Positions 24,750 through 35,315 of a stretch of 64,000 bases of DNA are shown here, in pieces. The stretch comes from Oscarella lobularis (taxonomy: Eukaryota; Porifera; Homoscleromorpha; Homosclerophorida; Oscarellidae): contig NC_089189.1 of the NCBI RefSeq assembly GCF_947507565.1, forward strand, positions 186,001-250,000. Reading direction: 5' to 3'. Numbering within the stretch: the stretch's first letter is position 1; the number at the start of each line of letters is the position of its first letter. A program made the position numbers and the translations under genes. The notes under the pieces were generated by a model. The model was not told the origin of the DNA, searched no databases, and saw only the letters and a list, made by a program, of their open reading frames with translations.

Positions 24750-27318
24750 ATGTCTTCCACGGGTCCCTCATCTCGATGGGGACACGTCGTTGTCATTATC
24801 GATCATGAAATGCTTCTTTGGGGAGGAGAAGCGATGAGAGAATCGACGGGAGAGAAGTTCTTTTGCTCTCAGGATGTGATCGAGTGTTTGAATCTTTCTA
24901 CGAGTGAATGGAATCAACGACGAGCAATATCGAACATCCCCCAATCCGACATTCCTCATCCATGTCGCAACGCACGAATTGGTGTCGTCCAAAATCGGGA
25001 CATTTATCAATTTGGTGGTTTCTACTTCTCGTCTGATCGCCGTCGTGTCTATTCGAACGATGTTCACAAATTGCATGGGTCGACGTTGGAATGGCAACGA
25101 ATCCATTCCAATGACCAATCAACGCCCAGCGGGAGAACGGACCATGGAATGTGCGTGTTAGGGAAGAAAGGAGACGAACATCTCGTCATCATGGGCGGAT
25201 ACGGAACAACGATTGTTTCAGCAATACCAGACGGATCTCAATTCATTCCTTCTTCACATTATCCTAACAGGGGGAGGAACAATGAAGTTTGGTTGTTTTG
25301 CATCCGAAAGAGTGAGTGACGTGTAAAATTATTTCGAATTGAATGTAGACATTTGTTTGAAGGGAATTGGATTCCAGCTCAATGCACAGGAAAAAAACCA
25401 CATCCTCGATCCGGACATTCTTTCACTACTGTTGATATTAATCGGGCGATTCTCATTGGCGGTGGTGATGAAACAAAGTATTTCGATGATATTTATGTTT
25501 TTCATTTAAGCTCAATGGTAAGTTGTTTGTTTGTATTTGTTTGTTGATATTAAAATTTGTTTATGTAGATGTGGATCCAAGTTCATTTGGATGGACCACA
25601 TCATCTTCTTCCCTTAGAGGGTCATTCAACTAGTGTTGTTGATATTCCCGGATTAGGACAATGTGCTATCGTCTCATGGGGAGTGACCAATGGCAATAGA
25701 ATGGTCTCTATTGCTCAGTTAATTGTCATTGATTCTCAACAATGTCATAAAGTACTGACGAATATTTAACATTATTACTCTAATTTGATTATTATTTATA
25801 CAGGTTACGTTGACTGATAAGGTTATACGAACTGTATATCAGTCGACGTGTTCTCTATTGAGAAAAGATGATCTATTTCTAATCGGATTTGGAGGAACAG
25901 ATGATTTCAAAACATGGAAACCAGTGGCCCTGTTAGACATTTTAAACTTAGGTAATGCAATCAAATTTTGATTCATGCAAGAAACTTTGTTTAATTAGAT
26001 TTGAAATCAGACGTCTTTAAAGGTATTTCCGAAACGTCATCATCACGTGTCCCAATGGTATGTGCAGAATCAATACATATATAAGTATGATAATAGCATT
26101 TTTTGTGTAGAACTTGGAGTCATGTCCGCTTCCGTGTCAAATAACCGATCCCCGTGACGCAGAGCAGGAACAAGTAACTGGTTTTTACTTATAGAATCAT
26201 TGTTGTCTCTAATTTATGTCTAGGTATCCCTTGAGGATCCATCTCTTGAAATAGATCAAGAGGCACTCAAATACAACGAGGAGACCGATTTCATTGGCTC
26301 AGGTGGATACGGAGAAGTCTACAAAGCGACGCTGAAAAGAAACGAGGAAGAGCAAACGGTCGCTGTCAAAGTATTCAAGAGTTTCAAACGAAGAAGAGCA
26401 AAAAAGTGAGTTGACATTTTCTCGCCTCTGATTTTTTGAATTCGTCTTTGAAGAGAGTGCGACGATTTCAAGAAGGAAGCATCCATTCTTCTCCGAATCC
26501 CTCCTCATCGTTTCATCATTAATTTGATTGGACGTTGCACCAACGTCGGACACTACGCTCTTATAACGGCGTTTGTGAACGGAGGAAACTTGCATGAGAT
26601 CCTCTCTTCCGACGATGCGGCGATTCAAAGGATGGAGGTGAGAATATCGATTGCAAAACAAATTGCAATTGGTATGGTTCATCTCCACTACAATCGTCCT
26701 CCTATCATCCACTACGATTTAAAAGCGGTCAACATTCTCGTCGAAAAAAAGGGTGACGACTTAATTTGCAAGGTGAATTACTCTGAGAACTTTCAATTTA
26801 TATGACGTGACCGTTGTCGTAGATTTGTGACTTTGGTCTGTCGAAAATTGCGGATGGCAGCGCTGTGACGAGCGATCAAGCGCCTGGATCGACTCCTAAG
26901 GGCACCGTTGCCTACATCGCCCCTGAGCGATATCGCGCCGAATTTCACGAAGGCGGAAGTCGACGTGTAAAGATAGAAGAAGCCAGAAAAGCCGACGTGT
27001 ACAGTTACGGAGTCTTATTGTGGGAAATTCGCGAAAGAAGGCCACCCTACAAAGGTAGCAAATATTTTAGACAATAAGTATAGATGACTAGGACGATTGT
27101 GTGAAGGCGTTCCAAACGTTGTGGTTCATTCCGAAGTTCAAAAGGGTACCAGACTTCCCGAGGGCCAAGCAGCGTCCCAAGCTCCGCCACACTACACTAG
27201 TCTTTTGTATAAGTGCACCGATTTGAGTCCGGACGCGAGGCCAACGTTTCGAGAAGCGGTTTGGATTCTTGAAGGCGACACGAGTGTTTTAGAACTTGCA
27301 AAGGATGGCGACCACTAA
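24750..27318 (+). CDS. KK7: Kelch-repeat, non-RD TKL-like protein kinase, non-CaaX class
   Basis: Exons: 24750-25311, 25363-25517, 25569-25751, 25804-25951, 26011-26057, 26111-26173, 26224-26405, 26454-26772, 26823-27054, 27108-27318. All are open. The kinase has GSGGYGEVYK, VAVKVF, HYDLKAVN, DFGLSK, APERYR. The C-terminus is LELAKDGDH, without a CaaX box. Exon 10 begins VPNVVVHSEVQKG, which resembles the orphan tail at 23,720 rather than KK2/KK9, another sign of exchange between copies. Variable Kelch sites: SR-W-GH, HPC-RN-AR, FGG-FYF, GR-TD-HG, MGG-YGTT, PR-SG-HS, PL-EG-HS. One framework tryptophan in GWNNEVW is arginine here, as in KK8. Confidence 0.85.
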
Positions 27319-27920
27319 ATCAAGTGAAACAGAAATAATATTGTCGAATTTTTTATAATAATTAACGTGTTATAGATGTCAAGCACACGTTTGAAGGAAT
27401 TCTATGAGATGAAATATCTTCGCAGCAGATTCTCGTTTGGTGCTTTGACTTATTTGGTCTATTTCGGTGTTTTGATATGATTTTAGCATTTTCTATTGGG
27501 GCTGGACATCAATGGCTTGTCGTTCTCTCTGTTCACGTGAACTTTGAATTTTAGAAAAGTGAGTTGATTGCGCATGCGCACTTTAATTTGTTTTATTGAT
27601 TCTTTTTAGTCGTTTGGCTGTGTGCATCGCATCTATTTATCGTTTTGCATACGCTCATTGTTCGTTCACGTGAAAAGTGGGAGTGAAAATGTGCTCATGC
27701 GCACTCTCAAAGAGATTCGATCACATTTCCTCGTTTTCTTCTCGTTTTTCGCCGTGTGTGACGCGCGACATCGATTCGTTAGTGTCGTTTGATCGAAAGA
27801 TCGTCTCGTTGATCTTGAAAAGGTATTTTTGAGATATTTTGAAGACGCGTTCTCTCGATTGGGGCGTGTCTCTAGAATCGCTTTCTTTCTGTCTTCTTCG
27901 ACAGCGTTTTCAGTTGAAAG
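27319..27920 (+). promoter_or_regulatory. KK7-KK8 spacer with class II promoter of KK8
   Basis: The recurring ATGTCAAGCACACG segment at about 27376 is shorter and broken here. GTTCACGTGAAC near 27531, TGCGCATGCGCA at 27569-27580 and GGGGCGTGTC near 27860 form the promoter block. No gene. Confidence 0.5.
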
Positions 27921-30516
27921 ATGTCTTCCACGGGTCCCTCATCTCGATGGGGACACGTCGCTGTCATTATCGATCAAGAGATGCTTCTTTGGGGAGGAAG
28001 AGCGATGAGAGACTCGACGGGAGAGAAGTTCTTTTGCTCTCAGGATGTGATCGAGTGTTTGAATCTTTCGACGAGTGAATGGAATCAACGACGAGCAATA
28101 TCGAACATCTCCCAATTCGACATTCCTCATCCATGTGTCTGTGCACGAATCGGTGTCGTCCAAAATCGGGACATTTATCAATTTGGTGGTGGCTACTTGT
28201 CGTCTGATGACCGTCTTGTCTTTTCGAACGATGTTCACAAATTGGATGGATTGACGTTGGAATGGGAACGAATCCATTCCAATGACCAATCAACGCCCAG
28301 CGGGAGATCAGGACATGGAATGTGCGTGTTAGGGAAGAAAGGAGACGAACATCTCGTCATGATGGGCGGATACGGAACAAAGATTGTTTCACCAATACGA
28401 GATGGATCTCAATTCATTCCTAATTCAAAATATCCTGACAGGGGGAGGAACAATGAAGTTTGGTTGTTTTGCATCCGAAAGAGTGAGTGACATGTAAAAT
28501 TATTTTGAATTGAATGTAGACATTTGTTTGAAGGGAATTGGATTCCAGCTCAATGCACAGGAAAAAAACCACATCCTCGAGACGCACATTCCTTCACTGC
28601 AATTGATATTAATCGAGCAATTCTCATTGGCGGTTCTGATGAAACAAATTATTTCAATGATATTTATGTTTTTAATTTGAACTCAATGGTAAGTTGTTTG
28701 TTTGTATTTGTTTGTTGATATTCTAATTTGTTTATGTAGGAGTGGATTCAAGTTGATTTGGATGGACCACGTCATCTTCTTCCCTTAGCTGGTCATTCAA
28801 CTAGTGTTGTTGATATTCCCGGATTAGGACCATGTGCTATCGTCTTATGGGGAGTCACCAATGACGATAGAATGGTCTCTATTGCTCATTTCATTTTTAT
28901 TGATTCTCAACAATGTTATATAGTACTGACGAATATTTAACATTATGGCTCTAATCTGAATTTTATTTATACAGGTTACGTTGACTGATAAGGTTATACT
29001 AACTATATTTCAGTCGACGTGTTTTCTATTGAGAAAAGATGATCTATTTCTAATACGATTTGGAGGAACAAATGATTTAACAACATTGAAACCAGTGGCC
29101 CTGTTAGACATTTTAAAATTTGGTAATTATATCAAATTTTTATTCGTTCTAAAAACCGTATTTGATTAGATTTGAAATCAGATGGCTTCAAAGATATTTC
29201 CATATCGTCATTGTCACGTGTCCCAATAGTATGTGCATAATCAATACATATATAATTATGGTAATATAATTTTTCGTGTAGCGCTTGGAGTCGTGTCCGC
29301 TTCCTTATCAAATAACTGATCCTCATAACGCAGAGCAGGACCAAGTAACTGATTTTTACGCATAGAATTATTGATTTATCCTATCCATCTCTAGATATCT
29401 CTTCTTGATCCTTCTCTCCAAATTGAGCGAGATGAACTTACGTACGACGAAACAGAATGCGTTGGCTCAGGTGCATATGGAGAAGTCTTCAAAGCGACAC
29501 TGAAAAAGAACGAAAAAGAACAAACGGTTGCTGTCAAAGTCTTCATCAATTTCAGAAGATTAAGAAATAAGAAGTGAGTCAATTTCTCCATAACCCGTAA
29601 TGTCTAATTCGCTTATATTTTTAAAGAGAGTGCGATAATTTCAAGAAGGAAGCATCCATTCTTCTTCGAATCGCACCTCATCGTTTCATCGTCGATTTAA
29701 TTGGACTCTGCGCAGCTCCCAGACACTTCGCTCTTGTAACGGCGTTTGTGAGCGGAGGCAACTTGCACGAGCTTCTCTCTTCGGACGATGCAGTCATTCA
29801 AAGGATGGAGGCGAGAATATGTATTGCAAAACAAATTGCAATCGGTATGGTCCATCTCCACTACAATCGTCCTCCTCTTATTCACTACGACCTAAAATCG
29901 GAAAACGTCTTGGTGGAAAAAACAGCCGATGGCTTCATTTGCAAGGTTAGTCTTTGAGTGAGAATCGTATAACTGACAAATCAAAGCTTTTTTAGATTTG
30001 CGACTTCGGTTTGTCTAAAATGTCTGGTGTCAGCAATCTGACGAGCCGTCGATCGGCCGGAGAAACTCCATCAGGCACCATCGCGCACATTGCACCGGAG
30101 CGATATCGTGAGGTTCCTTACGAATCTCGAGACGAGCGTGTGAAGATAGAGAAAGCAAGAAAAACCGACGTGTACAGCTACGGAGTTTTGCTGTGGGAAA
30201 TTCGTGAAAAAGTTCTACCCCACAAAGGTATTAAATAAATAATTATTAGTTTCTTTAACGTCTAAGATGATTTTGTGTAGACTTGCCGGTCACAGTAGTT
30301 CACTGCAAAGCTGAGCGCGGTGATAAACTTCCAGAGGGCAGAGCAACATTCCAAGCTCCACCACACTACAACCTTCTTTTGTATAAGTGCACCGCTTTTG
30401 ATCCGGATGTGAGGCCAACGTTTCGAGAAGCGGTTTGGATACTGCAAGGCGACACCGAGCTTTTAGAACTCCCAATTCAAATCAGCGAAGTAGAGTCAAA
30501 GCTATATATTGAGTAA
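27921..30516 (+). CDS. KK8: Kelch-repeat, non-RD TKL-like protein kinase, distinct tail
   Basis: Exons: 27921-28482, 28534-28688, 28740-28922, 28975-29122, 29182-29228, 29282-29344, 29395-29573, 29627-29945, 29996-30227, 30281-30516. All are open. The kinase has GSGAYGEVFK, HYDLKSEN, DFGLSK, APERYR, RPTF. The tail (SEVESKLYIE) is unlike both the CCIS and KDGVH types, so KK8 stands alone as a third C-terminal class. Kinase exon 7 matches KK5, while exon 9 (HIAPERYREVPYES) matches KK1 and KK4. Variable Kelch sites: SR-W-GH, HPC-VC-AR, FGG-GYL, GR-SG-HG, MGG-YGTK, PR-DA-HS, GG-SDETNYF, PL-AG-HS. Several nearby framework changes (SQFDIPH, DSQQCYIV) make it one of the more diverged members. Confidence 0.84.
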
Positions 30517-30800
30517 TTGAATAATTATTGATTTTATTTTTACGGTGTAGACGTTGGTTTAACGGCCTAGCAGATATTTCTGTAGGCTGGTGTGAAAAAG
30601 CTGATTTCATCTTTTATGTGTAAGTGTGAACATATTTTTACAATTTTATATATTAGACTTTGATATTGTTAGTTTTACTACTGTGTTCTGGCGGGTATGA
30701 TGCTCCTAACATAATAATTTTTTTCAGATTGCTTGTTCACGTGAACTGAGTATGTGCTCATGCGCAAGCCGCAGCGTCGAACTTCTTCGCCTCGTCCTTC
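30517..30800 (+). other. KK8 3' flank ending in a decayed class II promoter
   Basis: The first 200 bases are A/T-rich with no recognised signal. From about 30733 the sequence resembles the class II kinase promoters (TTCACGTGAACTGAG, then TGTGCTCATGCGCA), but the perfect NRF-1-type palindrome is lost. This suggests that a kinase copy once started here and was removed when the E-protein piece arrived. Confidence 0.5.
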
Positions 30801-31548
30801 GTGCGCGACGCATCGGATCGATTTTTCGGGCTCTCGTTTGACCGACGGATCGTCTGGTTATGGTTTCGACCGCTTTTTCGTGGTGAAAGAAGCGACGGGA
30901 GTTCTTCATCGTGTGTTTTCGAATATCTCCGGGTTCCAACGTTTTTCATCGATGTGTCTAAGCGCAAATGGGTGTATTCGTACGCTGACTGCATTTCAAC
31001 ATCGTTTCCAAAGCGTTTGAAGAAAAATCAGAGCGCAAGCGGAAGAAAACGTCTTGGAACAGGAGGAGGAGTAGACGGAACAGGAGGCAACAACGCAATC
31101 GGACCAGACGATCAACAACGCGTTAAACAGGCCAAAGAACAAGAGAGACGAAGTGCAAATAACGCCAGAGAAAGGTAATAAAAATAACAATCACGTGACC
31201 ATAGAATCATTATTATAGGATTCGAGTAAAGGATATCAATGAAGCGTTTAAGGAATTGGGTCGCATGTGTGCCATGCATTTGGAAGCGGATAAAGCTCAG
31301 ACGAAATTGAATATTCTACACCAAGCCGTAGCCGTAATAACAAATCTCGAAAATCAAGTCAGAGGTATAAATAATAATTACGACATTAATTAATATAAAA
31401 TTGATTTTTTTCAGACCGTAATTTGAATCCGAAAGCGGCGTGTCTAAAACGACGAGAAGAAGAGCGTTCTATTGATATGAACAGGTCCATGTGTGACTAT
31501 CCCAATGACCCGGATAATGAATACCCCAACGGCCCAACGGGTCTCTAG
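30801..31548 (+). CDS. Cassette F: E-protein bHLH exons behind a new open 5' segment
   Basis: The first open segment (30801 to about 31173) runs from an ATG in the decayed kinase promoter for about 75 unrelated residues, then continues in the correct frame into the E-protein exon ([15 protein letters not shown] onward). The spliced bHLH exon and the last exon follow, with [16 protein letters not shown] and the stop at 31546-31548. Unlike cassettes A-C there is no aconitase part, and the bHLH is in frame with an upstream ATG. It could encode a ~220-residue short E-protein with an intact bHLH. The 5' segment may equally be untranslated DNA that happens to be open. Confidence 0.55.
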
Positions 31549-32145
31549 TAGCAGAAGAAGTAGTCGCAGAAATTAGGAAATATTGTCTCCTGATCTTTGT
31601 TTTTGTATTCTCTCTCTCCTTTCTCTCTCTCTTTTACTGGTGCATGCACACTCACGCGCGCGTTAAAGGCGTTAGGAAGCCTTCTTATTTCATTTGACAT
31701 GATCCGCTCTTATGCTTCAGTGCTGATTTTTTTTCTAAAGTTTTTTCCTCTTTGTCTTTGTCTCTCTCTCTCTCTCGATTCTCTTCTTCTTTCCGTGGCA
31801 TGCGATCTGTGTTTGAGAGCATGCTTCTATTATTCTTAGCATCTGATATTATTATTATTAGTTTGTACTATTCTGGATGTAAATAGAGTTCTCACGTGAA
31901 TTGGGATTAATGATTTGCATTTGACGCGTTTGCGCATGCGCATGTGTCAAAGGTCATTTTGATCGAATTTCTCGTCCTTTTTCTTCGTGTTTGACACGCC
32001 ACGTCGATTTGTTGGTGTCGTTTTACCGACGGATATTCTTGAAAAGGTATTTTTGAGATATTTTAGAAGGGGCGTTCTCTCGATTGGGGCGTGTCTCTAG
32101 AATCGCTTTCGTTCTGTCTTCTTCGACGGCGTTTTCAGTTGAAAG
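31549..32145 (+). promoter_or_regulatory. 3' flank of cassette F and class I promoter of KK9
   Basis: CT tracts near 31607 and 31762, a TCACGTGA E-box near 31893, TGCGCATGCGCA at 31931-31942 and GGGGCGTGTC near 32086. It is nearly identical to the other class I promoters. Confidence 0.55.
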
Positions 32146-34705
32146 ATGTCTTCCACGGGTCCCTCATCTCGAGTGGGACACGTCGCTGTCATTATCGATC
32201 ATGAAATGCTTCTTTGGGGAGGAGGAGCGATGAGAGAATCGACGGGAGAGAAGTTCTTTTGCTCTCAGGATGTGATCGAGTGTTTGAATCTTTCGACGAG
32301 TGAATGGAATGAACGACGAGCAATATCGAACATCCCCCAATCCGACATTCCTCATCCATGTGTCTGTGCACGAATCGGTGTCGTCCAAAATCGGGACATT
32401 TATCAATTTGGTGGTTACTACTCGTCTGATGGCCGTCTTGTCTATTCGAACGATGTTCACAAATTGGATGGATTGACGTTGGAATGGCAACGAATCCATT
32501 CCAATGACCAATCAACGCCTAGCGGGAGATCGCACCATGGAATGTGCGTGTTAGGGAAGAAAGGAGACGAACATCTCGTCATGATGGGGGGATGGGGAAC
32601 AAAGATTGTTTCACCAATACCAGAAGGATCTCAATTCATTCCTGATGAAGATGATCCTGACGTGGGGTACAACAATGAAGTTTGGTTGTTTTGCATCCGA
32701 AAGAGTGAGTGACGTGTAAAATTATTTTGAATTGAATGTAGACATTTGTTTGAAGGGAATTGGATTCCAGCTCAATGCACAGGAAAAAAACCACAGCCTC
32801 GATTAGGACATTCATTCACTGCAGTTGATATTAATCAAGCAATTCTTATTAGCGGTGGCCGTGCTTATGGTAAAAAGTATTTTGATGATATTTACTTTTT
32901 TCATTTGAACTCAATGGTAAGTTGTTTGTTTGTATTTGTTTGTTGATATTCTAATTTGTTTATGTAGGAGTGGATCCAAGTTCATTTGGATGGACCACAT
33001 CATCTTCTTCCCTTATGGGGTCATTCAACTAATGTTGTTCATATTCCCGGATTAGGACCATGTGCTATCGTCTTATGGGGATTGACCAATGGCGCTAGAA
33101 TGGTCTCTATTGCTCATTTCATTGTCATTGATTCTCGACAATGTCATAAAGTACTGACGAATATTTAACATTATTACTCTAATTTGATTATTATTTATAC
33201 AGGTTATGTTGACTGATAAGGTTATACAAACTGCATTTCAGTCGACGTGTTCTCTATTGAGAAAAGATGATCTATTTCTAATCCAATTTGGAGGAACAAA
33301 TGATTTCGAAACATTGAAACCAGTGGCCCTGTTAGACATTTTAAAATTCGGTATATCACTCAAATTTTGATTCATGCAAGAAACCGTGTTTAATTAGATT
33401 TGAAATCAGACGTCTTCAAAGGTATTTCCGAAAAGTCATCATCACGTGTCCCAATGGTATGTGCATAATCAATACATATAATTATGGTAATATCATTTCT
33501 TGTGTAGAGCTTGGAGTCATGTCCGCTTCCGTGTCAAATAGCCGATCCCCGTGACGCAGAGCAGGAACAAGTAACTGGTTTTTACTTATAGAATCATTGT
33601 TTTCTCTAATTTATCTCTAGGTATCCCTTGAGGATCCATCTCTTGAAATAGATCAAGACGCACTCAAATACAACGAGGAGACCGATTTCCTTGGCTCAGG
33701 TGGATACGGAGAAGTCTACAAAGCGACGCTGAAAAGAAACGAGGAAGAGCAAACGGTCGCTGTCAAAGTATTCAAGAGTTTCAAACGAAGAAGAGCACAA
33801 AAGTGAGTTGACATTTTCTCGCCTCTGATTTTTGAATTCGTCTTTGAAGAGAGTGCGACGATTTCAAGAAGGAAGCATCCATTCTTCTCCGAATCCCTCC
33901 TCATCGTTTCATCATTAATTTGATTGGACGTTGCACCAACGTCGGACACTACGCTCTTATAACGGCGTTTGTGAACGGAGGCGACTTGCACGATCTCCTC
34001 TCTTCCGACGATGCGGCGATTCAAAGGATGGAGGTGAGAATATCGATTGCAAAACAAATTGCAATTGGTATGGTTCATCTCCACTACAATCGTCCTCCTA
34101 TCATCCACTACGATTTAAAAGCGGTCAACATTCTCGTCGAAAAAAAGGGTGTCGACTTCATTTGCAAGGTGAATTACTCTGAGAACTTTCAATTTATATG
34201 ACGTGACCGTTGTCGTAGATTTGTGACTTTGGTCTGTCGAAAATTGCGGATGGCAGCGCTGTGACGAGCGATCAAGCGCCTGGATCGACTCCTAAGGGCA
34301 CCGTTGCCTACATCGCCCCTGAGCGATATCGCGCCGAATTTCACGAAGGCGGAAGTCGACGTGTAAAGATAGAAGAAGCCAGAAAAGCCGACGTGTACAG
34401 TTACGGAGTCTTATTGTGGGAAATTCGCGAAAGAAGTCCACCCTACAAAGGTTAGCAAATATTTAATAAAAAGTCTTGTCTAATTTTATGTAGGTCTGCC
34501 AAAATATGCTATTCATCTGAAAGCCGAGCAGGGTGCCAGACTTCCCGAGGGCCAAGCAGCGTCCCAAGCTCCGCCACACTACACTAGTCTTTTGTATAAG
34601 TGCACCGATTTGAGTCCGGACGCGAGGCCAACGTTTCGAGAAGCGGTTTGGATACTAGAAGGCGACACGAGTGTTTTAGAACTTGCAAAGGATGGCGTCC
34701 ACTAA
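32146..34705 (+). CDS. KK9: Kelch-repeat, non-RD TKL-like protein kinase, non-CaaX class
   Basis: Exons: 32146-32704, 32756-32916, 32968-33150, 33203-33350, 33410-33456, 33508-33570, 33621-33802, 33850-34168, 34219-34450, 34494-34705. All are open. The kinase (GSGGYGEVYK, HYDLKAVN, DFGLSK, APERYR) and the C-terminus LELAKDGVH match KK2 almost base for base. The Kelch part differs strongly: SR-V-GH, HPC-VC-AR, FGG-YYSSD (one residue short), GR-SH-HG, MGG-WGTK, PR-LG-HS, GG-RAYGKKYF (two residues longer), PL-WG-HS. The indels sit exactly in the loops after the double glycines. Part of the variation is thus in loop length. Confidence 0.85.
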
Positions 34706-35315
34706 ATCAAGTGAAACGGAAATAATAATTAATAATGATTAACGTGTTATAGATGTCTAGCACACGTCTAAAGAGGCTCTATGAGATGAAATATCTTCGC
34801 AGCAGATTATCGATTGGTGCTTTTTTTAGTTTTAGACTTTTGTATATTTCGGTGTTTTGATATGATATTAGCATTTTCTATTGGGGCTGGACTTCAATGG
34901 CTTGTCGTTCTCTCTGTTCACGTGAACTTTGAATTTTAGAAAAGTGAGTTGATTGCGCATGCGCACTTTAAAATTTTTTATTTATTCTTTTTAGTCGCTT
35001 GTCTGTGTCCATCGCATCTATTTATGGCCGCAATTCGTTTTGCATACGCTCATGGTTCGTTCACGTGAAAGTGGGAGTGAAAATGTGCTCATGCGCACTC
35101 TCAAAGAGATTCGATCAGATTTCCTCGTTTTCCTGTCGTTTTTTGCCGTTTGTGACGCGCGACATCGATTCACTTGTGTCGTTTGATCGAATGATCGTCT
35201 CGTTGATCTTGATAAGGTATTTTTGAGATATTTTTGAAGGGGCGTTCTCTCGATTGGGGCGTGTCTCTAGAATCGCTTTCGTTCTGTCTTCTTCGACGGC
35301 GTTTTCAGTTGAAAG
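34706..35315 (+). promoter_or_regulatory. KK9-KK10 spacer with class II promoter of KK10
   Basis: Nearly identical to 7161-7775. It holds the ATGTCTAGCACACG segment at about 34753, GTTCACGTGAAC near 34917, TGCGCATGCGCA at 34954-34965 and GGGGCGTGTC near 35257. Confidence 0.55.

Noticed and set aside
30801-31020. A known protein domain in the 5' segment of cassette F
   Set aside because: The peptide has no recognised motif, and the DNA resembles a decayed kinase promoter.
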